Below are positions 44,391 through 52,702 of a DNA stretch of 64,000 nt, piece by piece (the stretch's first letter is position 1; every line of letters starts with the position of its first letter). The DNA is from VXNJ01 sp965249595 (GTDB taxonomy: Bacteria > Chloroflexota > UBA11872 > VXNJ01), in contig OZ252242.1 in assembly GCA_965249595.1 (NCBI GenBank), positions 1,426,001-1,490,000 of the forward strand. Direction: 5' to 3'. The notes beneath the pieces were generated by a model. It searched no databases. It saw only the letters and a list, made by a program, of their open reading frames with translations, and was not told where the DNA came from. The translations under genes and the position numbers were made by a program.

Positions 44391-44405
44391 TGCGGGGGCT
44401 TTAAG

Positions 44406-44789
44406 CTACCAGACTTTTAGGACTTCCAAGGCGACCGTGCGTCCGGGCGCCTTGTAGTTGACTGTCTCGCCGGCCTTGGCCCCGAGCAGGGCCCGGGCGG
44501 CCGGTGTTTCGTTGGAGATCTTGCCGGCCGCCGGGTCAATCTCGGCCGACCCGACGATACTATAGGTCCGCTCGCGGCCACTGTCATCGCGCACCAGGAC
44601 CGATCCACCGACCGATACCTGGGTTGCGTCATGGTGTTCGACGATCGTGGCGCGGGCCAGGATGTCACGAATCTCGTCGAAGCTGGCTGTTACCTTGCGG
44701 CGGCGAACGCTTGCGAACACGAGCTGGCCCGGCTTACGCTCTGCCATCATGGTCAGGCCGCCTTGCGGGTGCTGAAGTAGCGCGGTCAC
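44406..44789 (-). CDS. greA: GreA-like transcription factor lacking the coiled-coil domain
   Basis: The C-terminal FKBP-like domain of GreA is intact: GGSVLVRDDSGRERTYSIVG, SAEIDPAAGKISNETPAARA and LGAKAGETVNYKAPG. GreA is normally about 158 residues with an N-terminal antiparallel coiled coil whose acidic tip enters the polymerase channel and triggers RNA cleavage. Here only 127 residues are present (GTG start at 44789; ATG at 44747 or 44744 are alternatives), and the coiled coil with its acidic tip is missing in all frames. It could still bind polymerase but not stimulate cleavage in the known way. The lysS fragment follows, as greA-lysS often do. Confidence 0.75.
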   Translation of the reverse strand: MTALLQHPQGGLTMMAERKPGQLVFASVRRRKVTASFDEIRDILARATIVEHHDATQVSVGGSVLVRDDSGRERTYSIVGSAEIDPAAGKISNETPAARALLGAKAGETVNYKAPGRTVALEVLKVW

Positions 44790-44996
44790 TTCTTCGGATT
44801 ACCCCTTGGCGGCGACCTGATTTATTGAGCCCGGTGAAATATGCGGGCTAACCGTCCAGATTGGCTGCGCGGTGCAATTCCTTAGAGCGAGGGTCGGCAG
44901 TTTGCCGCCAATGGCCCATCGTCGAGCCCCGTTAGTCGATCGTGGCTGGAATTCGGCGATACGCTGATCGCCAAGTTGACCTGGCGCCGATTGAAT

Positions 44997-45686
44997 TTAT
45001 TCGCCAGACTCCGGCTCATCACCGGAATCGGCCACCGCCGCCGGACGGTTCCCCATCGATTGTTCGCGCAACAGAAAGTAGAAAGAAATCAGGAAGAAAC
45101 TAATCGCCACCACCAATGATGCCAACGGGGCGCCGACCGCCACCGAGTCATCGAATGGCCCCCTGGCCGCCGTGCGGGTGATTATCGAATCGGCCAAATT
45201 GAAAGTTGCTCCCAACGAGGCAATCGCAAAAACCAGGGTCAAGGCGACCGTAAAAGCCCGCCGCACGAAATTGGCGGATTGCGAGGAAGCGAGCGCCCGC
45301 GACCAGATGAGGAAGAGGATGTAGACGACCAACGCGATTGCCAAATTGACTATCGAGCGCGTCAGCACCAACGATTCATCGGCCGAATGTCCCTCGCCAT
45401 AGGTGTACGAGTCGCCAAATAGGCCGGCTGAAATCGAGGTGAGAATTTCGGTGATGGCGAAAGCGGAAATTATTACCATTACGATCGCCACGATCCGCGC
45501 AAACATGACCAGGACGCCGTCGACCGAGAACGGAATGTAGGCTTTGGCGTGCGCTCGCGATAACAGGTAACCGATCACTATCGCGATCAGCAAGATGCCG
45601 CCGAATGCAAGCGAGCCGAAGGCTGAAATTGCGGCGCCGATCGAACCGGCAATACCGGAGAAGGCCCCAAAGTCCAAATCGCCCAT
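44997..45686 (-). CDS. integral membrane protein of unknown function
   Basis: About 229 residues from the ATG at 45686, which has GGAGG 9 bases upstream. Five hydrophobic helices are visible (for example FGGILLIAIVIGYLLS, IVAIVMVIISAFAITEILT, SIVNLAIALVVYILFLIWS), and the C-terminal tail is acidic. No known domain is recognised; the topology could suit a channel- or DUF-type protein. It is transcribed away from plsY, with about 114 bases between the starts. Confidence 0.6.
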   Translation of the reverse strand: MGDLDFGAFSGIAGSIGAAISAFGSLAFGGILLIAIVIGYLLSRAHAKAYIPFSVDGVLVMFARIVAIVMVIISAFAITEILTSISAGLFGDSYTYGEGHSADESLVLTRSIVNLAIALVVYILFLIWSRALASSQSANFVRRAFTVALTLVFAIASLGATFNLADSIITRTAARGPFDDSVAVGAPLASLVVAISFFLISFYFLLREQSMGNRPAAVADSGDEPESGE

Positions 45687-45800
45687 GTGCCTCAACCCTC
45701 CGTGCATCGTGACCGGCATCGGACCACCGTGTAACAAGAATAGATCGGTCGCGCTTACTCGGCAGTTGGTCTTCGGCGGCCTGAGCGAGAGGGTTTCGGA

Positions 45801-46448
45801 TTGGTTGAGTTGGTTGCCGCCGCCGCCGGTTATCTGGTAGGCAGCATTCCGTTCGCCCTGCTGATCGGAAAGCTTCGGCGGCGTGACCTGCGGCAGCTGG
45901 GGACCGGAAATGTCGGCGCCTCGAATGCCTACCGCCAGATCGGCAAGTTGTGGGGCGCCTTGGTGTTTGCCCTAGATATCGGCAAGTCGTTGGTGCCGAT
46001 GCTGATCCTGGCCCAGGTATTTGATTCGCCGTTGGCGGCCACCACGTGGGCGCTGGCGGCTTTCGTCGGCCACTGTTGGCCGATCTGGCTCCGATTCACA
46101 ACCGCCGGCCGCGGCGTAGCCGTACTAACTGGAATGTACTTGGCATTTGGGGTGCTTGAGGGCACGCCCATCTTTCTGCTCGGGATGGTCGCCGGCTATG
46201 GAGCAGGCCTTGTGGTTCGCCGGCCGGGCTTTGCGGTGGTGGCGATGAAGATTGGCTCAGCCGCTGTTCTGGTGCCAATCGAAGCTCAATTGGCCACGGT
46301 TATCGGAACGTTGGCCGGCTTGCTGCTTTTCCTATTCCGGCGCGCCTGGCAGTTGCCGGGCGCGCTCGCCAAAGGCGGCGATAAGCGATTGATCATCTGG
46401 CTGGTAGTGGCCGAGGACATTGACCCTCACAATGCCCAAATCTCGTAA
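45801..46448 (+). CDS. plsY: glycerol-3-phosphate acyltransferase PlsY-like
   Basis: PlsY moves an acyl group from acyl-phosphate to glycerol 3-phosphate, the first step of phospholipid synthesis, in the membrane. The GSIPFALLIGKL, LGTGNVGASNAYRQIG and GHCWPIWLRFTTAGRGVAVL motifs are present. In the third motif the family usually has GGKGVAT; here AGRGVAV replaces Lys with Arg. Five hydrophobic segments are seen in 215 residues. The TTG start has GAGAGGG upstream. A degenerate paralogue function cannot be excluded. Confidence 0.8.
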   Translation: MVELVAAAAGYLVGSIPFALLIGKLRRRDLRQLGTGNVGASNAYRQIGKLWGALVFALDIGKSLVPMLILAQVFDSPLAATTWALAAFVGHCWPIWLRFTTAGRGVAVLTGMYLAFGVLEGTPIFLLGMVAGYGAGLVVRRPGFAVVAMKIGSAAVLVPIEAQLATVIGTLAGLLLFLFRRAWQLPGALAKGGDKRLIIWLVVAEDIDPHNAQIS

Positions 46449-46460
46449 TCGGCGCGGCGG

Positions 46461-48077
46461 TTAACCCACCCGCAGCGACTCTTCCGGATAACGCACCCCG
46501 GCGTCGATCCGACGCGGCCGTAGCAGGGCCAGCACGACCGTCAATGGCCCCAGTCGGGCGATGAGCATGACGGCGCACATAAAGAGCTTGCCACCCACGT
46601 TGAGTTGGGACGGCACGCCGGTTGAAAATCCGATATCGCTAACGGCCGAGGCGGCGTCGAACAATGAATTAATCAGCGAGGCGTTTCGCCAGGCACCGTG
46701 GACCACCAGCAGGGTGATGAATTCAAGCACCAGGAATAGAACCACCAAGGTGACGGCAACATAAACGCGGTCGTAAGGCACCGATCGACCGAAGATCTCG
46801 GTGCGCCGGCGTCCCAGAAGCCGCGAGCGGGCGGTGGCAAAGACCACTCCAACGGTGTTGACCTTCATGCCGGCACCCATTGATGCCGATGCCGCGCCAA
46901 TGACCATGAACGGTACCAAGAAAATCAGCGCCACGTCAGAAACTGCAGACATATCGACCGTTGAAAAGCCGGCATTGCGCGAGCAGACGGAGATAAAGAA
47001 TGCGTTTAAGACCCGATCGAATCCCCTCATTGCGCCGAGCGTATCCGGGTTGTTCCAATCCAACACCAAAAATCCAAGCGCGGCCAACGGCCAACAGATC
47101 AAATTGACCGCCATGATCAATTTGGTCTCCATCCGCACCTGCGATGGCGTCGAGGGTCTTGCCGAGGATTTGACCCGTCTATGCAGTCGCATCGGCGGGG
47201 ATTTCCCCCACAGGCCACGGATCCAATCCAGCGACAGCAGGGCCACCCAATGGATCGCCCGCAGCGGCCCGAGCAGCGAATGCGCGGCGATTTGAAGCCG
47301 CCAGATCACCGATCGCGGCCAGCGCGCCGAATAGGCCAGGTCGATCACCGCCAAAAAGCCAAGGTCGCCCGGGACGATCAGCGCCATCATGGTCAGCAAA
47401 AACAGTGGTTCGGAGGCCATCGAAGACATCGAACTGAAGCCGCCCATCAGGTCAAATCCCGACCCCGTAAAGGCGCTGACGGAATGAAAAATCCCGTAAA
47501 ACAGCGGATCTTCGGCGCCGGGACCGTCGGACCTGGCGAACTGCCAAGTCAGCAGTAGGGCACCTAGTAATTCGATGACCAAGGTGTAGGCGATAAAGAC
47601 TTGGGCGGTCCGCGAGATTCCGCCGAAAAACTGCAACGAGAGCTGTTCTTGCAGGGTCTGTCGGTAGTGGCGCGAGATCTGGCGACCCACTGCCTGAAAT
47701 AGCACTATCGTGCCGGCCATAAACCCCAGCCCGCCAACCTCCATGGCGATCAGGATGACGATCCGCCCGAACTGGCTCCAATGCGTTCCGGTATCGACCA
47801 CCACCAACCCGACCGTGTTGACCGCTGAGGTGGCTGTGAAAAGAGCGTCGTGGAATGACGTAGCCCTCCCGCTGGCCGCCGCCATTGGCAACGACAAGAG
47901 GATCGCCGTCACCAACGTCATCGCCGTAAAACCGATAAGCAAGGTCAGGTGAGGCGAGGTGATACGACTGCGCGTGACGGTATCAGCAACGTCGATGGTG
48001 ATCGATCGATCGAGCTGAACTTTGACCGATTCAACCAGGCGCTGGTAGCGGCGCCCACGATCGGGGCGGTTTCTCAA
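46461..48077 (-). CDS. trkH: TrkH/KtrB-type potassium transporter subunit
   Basis: The membrane pore subunit of a Trk/Ktr potassium uptake system, 538 residues, with multiple hydrophobic helices. The four pore repeats each carry the selectivity Gly: SAVNTVGLVV, SAFTGSGFDL, SRNAGFSTVD and AVSDIGFSTG. A large cytoplasmic loop around residue 275-315 is rich in Arg. The regulatory RCK partner (TrkA/KtrA) is not encoded nearby. The start is TTG at 48077 without a good Shine-Dalgarno, so the N-terminus is uncertain. It converges with plsY, 12 bases between stops. Confidence 0.9.
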   Translation of the reverse strand: MRNRPDRGRRYQRLVESVKVQLDRSITIDVADTVTRSRITSPHLTLLIGFTAMTLVTAILLSLPMAAASGRATSFHDALFTATSAVNTVGLVVVDTGTHWSQFGRIVILIAMEVGGLGFMAGTIVLFQAVGRQISRHYRQTLQEQLSLQFFGGISRTAQVFIAYTLVIELLGALLLTWQFARSDGPGAEDPLFYGIFHSVSAFTGSGFDLMGGFSSMSSMASEPLFLLTMMALIVPGDLGFLAVIDLAYSARWPRSVIWRLQIAAHSLLGPLRAIHWVALLSLDWIRGLWGKSPPMRLHRRVKSSARPSTPSQVRMETKLIMAVNLICWPLAALGFLVLDWNNPDTLGAMRGFDRVLNAFFISVCSRNAGFSTVDMSAVSDVALIFLVPFMVIGAASASMGAGMKVNTVGVVFATARSRLLGRRRTEIFGRSVPYDRVYVAVTLVVLFLVLEFITLLVVHGAWRNASLINSLFDAASAVSDIGFSTGVPSQLNVGGKLFMCAVMLIARLGPLTVVLALLRPRRIDAGVRYPEESLRVG

Positions 48078-48168
48078 ATCACTGTGCGCCTTGGCGCTGG
48101 AGGCTGCCGCCTGAATAATAGGCCTATTGGCACATCAATTGCACTTCGCCGCCACAAGGGCATCGCCC

Positions 48169-49308
48169 ATGCAAATCACCGACGTCTTCGCACTGGCCGT
48201 TCATTACCCCGCCCGCGGCCGCAATTTGAATTTCGTGATCGTTGAAACCGACGCCGGAATTTCAGGAATCGGCGAATCGGGCATCACCGGCAAGGAATTG
48301 GCCATCGCCGGCTGCATTGAGCACTGGCGACCGCTGCTGATCGGACAGGATCCGTTGCGGATTGAACATATCTGGCAACGACTCTATCGTGGCGGATTTT
48401 TCAAAGGCGGGCAGGTGGTTACGGCGGCGATTTCGGCGATTGATATCGCCCTTTGGGATATTTTGGGCCGGACCCTTGATGTCCCGCTCTACCAACTGCT
48501 CGGCGGCAAATGCCGTGAAAAGGTCGTAGCGTACCCGCATGTGAGCGGCGATTCAGTGGCGGCGGTGGCCGATAACGCCCGGCGGGTGGTGGACCGGGGC
48601 TACAAGTTCGTCCGCATTTCGACCACCGATGCATCCGGCGGAATCTTTGAGCCGCGCCACGTGATCCGTCAAACCCAAGCCTGGGCCGAAGCGGTCCGCG
48701 ACGCCATTGGGCCGGATATCGAATTGTGCATCGATTTTCATACCCGACTGGATCCCCATCAAGCGGTGCTTTTAGCGGACCGACTTTCGGACCTGGACCT
48801 GTTTTTCATCGAAGACCCGGCACGTTCTGAGAACCCCGACGCCTACGCCCATGTTCGGGCGCACACCAATATTCCGATCGCCGGCGGCGAGGAACTGGCT
48901 ACCAAGTGGGAATTTAAGCCGTTAATCGAGCGCGATTTGATCGACTACGTCCGCGTTGACCTATGCATCGTTGGCGGCATTACCGAGGCCCGCAAGGTCG
49001 CCGGGTGGGCCGAAACCCATTACCAGCACCTGGCGCCGCACAACCCGTTGGGACCGGTCTCGGCCGCCGCCTGTGTCCATTTGTGCCTGGCCAGCCCGTT
49101 GGTCGGGGTTCAGGAAATGCCGCGCTTGCCCGGCGATCTGGCCGATGTATTTCCAGTCCAGGTCAGCTTCGAAGACGGTTTCTTGCGTCCGCCCGATGGG
49201 CCAGGCTTGGGAATTGAATTTGACCTGGAGGCCGCGCGCCAACACAAATTTGAAATGTCGTGGACGACCGAGTACCGCCGGGCTGACGGCGCCGTGACCA
49301 ATTGGTAG
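48169..49308 (+). CDS. enolase-superfamily dehydratase, D-galactonate dehydratase-like
   Basis: A 379-residue acid-sugar dehydratase of the mandelate racemase group. The N-terminal cap (VETDAGISGIGESGITGKEL) precedes the barrel, where metal ligands lie in ELCIDFHTRLDPH, FFIEDPA and GGEELATKWEF. The base His is in LAPHNPLGPVSAAAC, and His of DFH is the likely acid, a pattern shared with galactonate dehydratases. Exact sugar-acid substrate is inference. The ATG at 48169 has AAGGG 8 bases upstream. It is complete, in contrast to the related fragment at 42192-42712. Confidence 0.82.
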   Translation: MQITDVFALAVHYPARGRNLNFVIVETDAGISGIGESGITGKELAIAGCIEHWRPLLIGQDPLRIEHIWQRLYRGGFFKGGQVVTAAISAIDIALWDILGRTLDVPLYQLLGGKCREKVVAYPHVSGDSVAAVADNARRVVDRGYKFVRISTTDASGGIFEPRHVIRQTQAWAEAVRDAIGPDIELCIDFHTRLDPHQAVLLADRLSDLDLFFIEDPARSENPDAYAHVRAHTNIPIAGGEELATKWEFKPLIERDLIDYVRVDLCIVGGITEARKVAGWAETHYQHLAPHNPLGPVSAAACVHLCLASPLVGVQEMPRLPGDLADVFPVQVSFEDGFLRPPDGPGLGIEFDLEAARQHKFEMSWTTEYRRADGAVTNW

Positions 49309-49327
49309 GGGCCCGGCAGCTGTTCGT

Positions 49328-51310
49328 CTAGCCCTCTCCGGAATCGCCGGCGGTCAGCGATTCGACCACCGATGCGTCCTCCAGGGTAGTGGTGTCGCCA
49401 ATCACGCGACCTGACGCGGCAATCTCACGGAGCAATCGACGCATGATCTTGCCCGAACGGGTCTTGGGCAGGGCCGGCGCAAAGCGCAGGATTCGCGGCC
49501 GCGTGAAAGCCCCGATGCTGTTGGCCACGTGGGCCCGCAGCTCGCTGGCCAATTCGTCGCTTTCAGCCACCCCGCTGCGCACCGTTACGAAGGCCGCCAC
49601 CGCCTCACCGGTCAGTTCATCGGGGATGCCGACCACCGCCGCCTCGGCAACCAGCGGGTGGTTGACCAAGGTACTCTCGAGCTCGGCCGTGCCGATGCGG
49701 TGTCCGGCGACGTTGAGCACGTCGTCGACGCGGCCGATTATCCAGAAGTAACCGTCGCCATCACGGGTTGCGGCGTCGCCGGTAAAGTAGATTCCCGGGA
49801 ACCGTTCGAAGTAGGTCTGGCGGAAGCGCTCGGCATCACCGTGCTGGCCCGGATGCCCGGTCCGGCCCCAGCCATCGGCATAAATTCCGCGCATGATTCC
49901 CGGCCAGGGACGGCGAATTACCAAAAGGCCGCGTTGATCGGATCCGGCCGGCTCCCCGTCGTCGTTAAGCACCTCGGCGTCCACTCCTAGCATCGACATG
50001 GTCGCCGATCCCGGCTTGGTGGGCGTGGCGCCGGAAAACGGGGTGATCATAAAGCCCCCGGTTTCCGTCTGCCACCAGGTGTCGACAACCGGGCAGTGGC
50101 CCCCGCCGATATGCTCTCGGTACCAGATCCAAACGTCGGGATTTATCGGTTCACCGACGGTGCCGATGACCCGCAGCGATGAGAGATCGGATTGCCCGGG
50201 CCACTGGTCGCCCCACTTGATAAAGGCCCGGATGGCCGTCGGGGCGGTATAGAAAATAGAAACCTCGTAGCGCTCGACAATCTCCCAAAAGCGCCCGAAG
50301 GTCGGGTAGTCCGGCGCCCCTTCATACATGATCGAAGTGATGCCGTTGGCCAGGATGCCGTAAACGATGTAGCTGTGTCCGGTAATCCAGCCGATGTCAG
50401 CCGTGCACCAGTAAACATCGTCGGTCTTTAGCTCAAAGGCCAGCCGGGCGGTCATGGCGGTCCACACCATGTATCCACCGGTTGAGTGCACGACACCCTT
50501 GGGAGTACCTGTTGTGCCGGAGGTGTAGAGGATAAATAGCGGGTGCTCGGCATCTACCGTTACCGGTTGGCAGACGTCGCTCTGTCTGGCATTGAGGTCA
50601 TGCCACCAGCGATCGCGGCCAGCCTGCATGTCGATTTGGTTCTGGCAGCGTTGCAGCACGATGACCGTCTCAACGCTGGGGCAGCTGCCGCCGGCCAGGG
50701 CGTTGTCGACATTGGCCTTCAGCGGGATGACTTTGCCGCGCCGCCAGCCGCCATCGGCGGCGATGATCGCCCGGGCACCGGCATCTTGGACGCGATCGCG
50801 GATCGCATCGGCCGAGAACCCGCCGAAGATCACACTGTGAACGATTCCCAGGCGGGCACAGGCCAACATGGCGACCGCTAGTTCGGGAACCATCGGCAGG
50901 TAGATGATCACGCGGTCGCCGCGCGTTAACCCAAGCTCGGTCAGGGAGTTGGCGCAGCGACAGGTGTCGGCGAGCAATTCGGCGTAGGAAATTGCGCGCT
51001 GATCACCGGGTTCACCCTCCCAGTGATAGGCGATTTTGTCACCATCGCCAGCGGCCACGTGGCGGTCCAGCAGATTGACGGTGATGTTGAGCTGGCCGTC
51101 GCTAAACCAACGCGCGAAGGGGGGATCCCATTCGGTCAACTTGGTCCATGGCCGAACCCACTCGTGGCGGTCCGACTCTCTTCGCCAAAATGCTTCCGGA
51201 TCGTCCAGGCTTTCGCGATGCAGCCGGTGGTATTCGGCCAGCGTCCCTATCTGCGAGGTGGCGGAATAGGCGGGGTCCGGATGGAATAAACCGGTTGCGG
51301 AATCGGGCAT
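49328..51310 (-). CDS. acs: acetyl-CoA synthetase (AMP-forming)
   Basis: Activates acetate to acetyl-CoA through an acetyl-AMP intermediate. The 660-residue length equals that of Acs. Motifs: YTSGTTGTPKGVVHSTGGYM (ATP-binding), WCTADIGWITGHSYIVYG, DTWWQTETGGFMITP, YFTGDAATRDGDGYFWIIGR and the C-terminal PKTRSGKIMRRLLR, where the Lys is the known acetylation site. It is divergent from xylA, sharing a 179-base intergenic region, and converges with the dehydratase gene 20 bases away. Confidence 0.97.
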   Translation of the reverse strand: MPDSATGLFHPDPAYSATSQIGTLAEYHRLHRESLDDPEAFWRRESDRHEWVRPWTKLTEWDPPFARWFSDGQLNITVNLLDRHVAAGDGDKIAYHWEGEPGDQRAISYAELLADTCRCANSLTELGLTRGDRVIIYLPMVPELAVAMLACARLGIVHSVIFGGFSADAIRDRVQDAGARAIIAADGGWRRGKVIPLKANVDNALAGGSCPSVETVIVLQRCQNQIDMQAGRDRWWHDLNARQSDVCQPVTVDAEHPLFILYTSGTTGTPKGVVHSTGGYMVWTAMTARLAFELKTDDVYWCTADIGWITGHSYIVYGILANGITSIMYEGAPDYPTFGRFWEIVERYEVSIFYTAPTAIRAFIKWGDQWPGQSDLSSLRVIGTVGEPINPDVWIWYREHIGGGHCPVVDTWWQTETGGFMITPFSGATPTKPGSATMSMLGVDAEVLNDDGEPAGSDQRGLLVIRRPWPGIMRGIYADGWGRTGHPGQHGDAERFRQTYFERFPGIYFTGDAATRDGDGYFWIIGRVDDVLNVAGHRIGTAELESTLVNHPLVAEAAVVGIPDELTGEAVAAFVTVRSGVAESDELASELRAHVANSIGAFTRPRILRFAPALPKTRSGKIMRRLLREIAASGRVIGDTTTLEDASVVESLTAGDSGEG

Positions 51311-51388
51311 GACGAAAGTCTTTGTACTGGGCTGGGCGGGGGAGATTGAGAACCGGTACCGATCGCGCCGATTCTAGCCATCCATATC

Positions 51389-51417
51389 TTGGAATTGCTA
51401 CTGTTACGGAATAGACT
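51389..51417 (+). promoter_or_regulatory. candidate promoter for xylA
   Basis: TTGGAA (51389-51394) and TAGACT (51412-51417) are separated by exactly 17 bases and lie 73 bases upstream of the xylA GTG. Each hexamer matches four of six sigma-70 consensus positions. The spacing is ideal but the hexamers are weak. Confidence 0.35.
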
Positions 51418-51489
51418 GGCAGGATATCGCAGCGCTCTTTTGGGTGCATCAACGCTACTCACGACCCACTCGACGAAAGACCAGACATC

Positions 51490-52650
51490 GTGTACGACCC
51501 AACTCCGGCTGACAAATTTACGTTCGGGCTCTGGACTGTGGGCAATATCGGCCGGGATCCGTTCGGGGATCCGGTGCGAAGCCCGATTCCGCCCGAGCGA
51601 TCGGTTGAAAAATTGGCTGGATTGGGTGCCTACGGAGTCAATTTGCATGACAACGATCTGGTTCCATTCGGCGCTTCGGTAAGGGAACGTGATCGAATCG
51701 TTCAATCGTTCAAGCGGGCCCTGGACGACTTTGGCCTAAAGGTGCCGATGGCCACCACCAATCTTTTTACGCACCCGGCATTCAAGGAGGGCGCGTTTAC
51801 CGCCAACGACCCGGCGGTGCGGCGCTTCGCCCTGCAAAAAACGATGCAATCGATCGACCTGGGCGCCGAATTGGGTGCGACCACCTATGTCTTTTGGGGT
51901 GGCCGCGAGGGCTCGGAAGTCGACGCCGCCAAGGATTTGACCGGCGGTTACGCACGTTTTCGCGAGGCGATCAATTTTCTCTGCGAATACGTCAATGACC
52001 GGGGATACGGGATGCGCTTTGCGCTAGAACCCAAACCGAACGAACCGCGCGGGCACCTGTTTCTGCCAACGGTTGGCTCGATGCTCGGTTTCATCGCCAC
52101 TTTGGATGACCCGGCGATGGTTGGAGTGAACCCGGAAGTTGCCCACGAAACGATGGCCGGTCTGAATTTCCCGCACGCGGTTGCCCAGGCGCTCGATGCC
52201 GGCAAGCTATTCCACGTCGATCTAAACGATCAGGACATGGGTCGCTATGACCAGGATTTTCGATTCGGATCGGTGCAAATCAAGTCGAATTTCTTCCTGG
52301 TGAAGTTGTTGGAGGATTCGGGCTGGGCGGGGATGCGCCATTTCGACGCCCACGCCTACCGGACTGAAGATGAAGATGGGGTGTGGGATTTTGCGGCCGG
52401 CTGCATGCGCACCTACTTGATATTGAAAGAAAAGGTCGCCCGATTCAATGCCGACCCGGAGATCGGCGCAATCATCGCCGGCCTGCGCGAGCAGAGTGAT
52501 GAATGGGACGCAATTGCCGACGGCTACAGCCCGCAGCGCGCCGAGATGGTCAAGTCAGCCCGTATCGACCCCGAAGCTTTGGCCGGCCGTGGCTACCAGT
52601 ACGAACGCCTCGACCAACTCACGATCGAGCTGCTGCTAGGCGTACGCTAA
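51490..52650 (+). CDS. xylA: xylose isomerase
   Basis: Converts D-xylose to D-xylulose using two divalent metals; short class I type, 386 residues. The catalytic His53 and Asp56 are in NLHDNDLVPFG. VFWGGREGSEVD and the metal site EPKPNEPRGHLFLPTVG follow, with FHVDLNDQDMGRYDQDFRFG near the end. The start is GTG. No xylulokinase or transporter lies beside it. It faces acs, suggesting a carbon-use locus. Confidence 0.95.
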   Translation: MYDPTPADKFTFGLWTVGNIGRDPFGDPVRSPIPPERSVEKLAGLGAYGVNLHDNDLVPFGASVRERDRIVQSFKRALDDFGLKVPMATTNLFTHPAFKEGAFTANDPAVRRFALQKTMQSIDLGAELGATTYVFWGGREGSEVDAAKDLTGGYARFREAINFLCEYVNDRGYGMRFALEPKPNEPRGHLFLPTVGSMLGFIATLDDPAMVGVNPEVAHETMAGLNFPHAVAQALDAGKLFHVDLNDQDMGRYDQDFRFGSVQIKSNFFLVKLLEDSGWAGMRHFDAHAYRTEDEDGVWDFAAGCMRTYLILKEKVARFNADPEIGAIIAGLREQSDEWDAIADGYSPQRAEMVKSARIDPEALAGRGYQYERLDQLTIELLLGVR

Positions 52651-52702
52651 CCGGATCGCCCAAGGTAGGGATTTGGTCAAAGCTCCAATATCCGGTCGCC
52701 GG

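Noticed and set aside
27183..51310. A search for CRISPR arrays, retrons or anti-phage gene sets in the accessory part
   Set aside because: No regularly spaced repeats, Cas, restriction, toxin-antitoxin or reverse-transcriptase genes were recognised.
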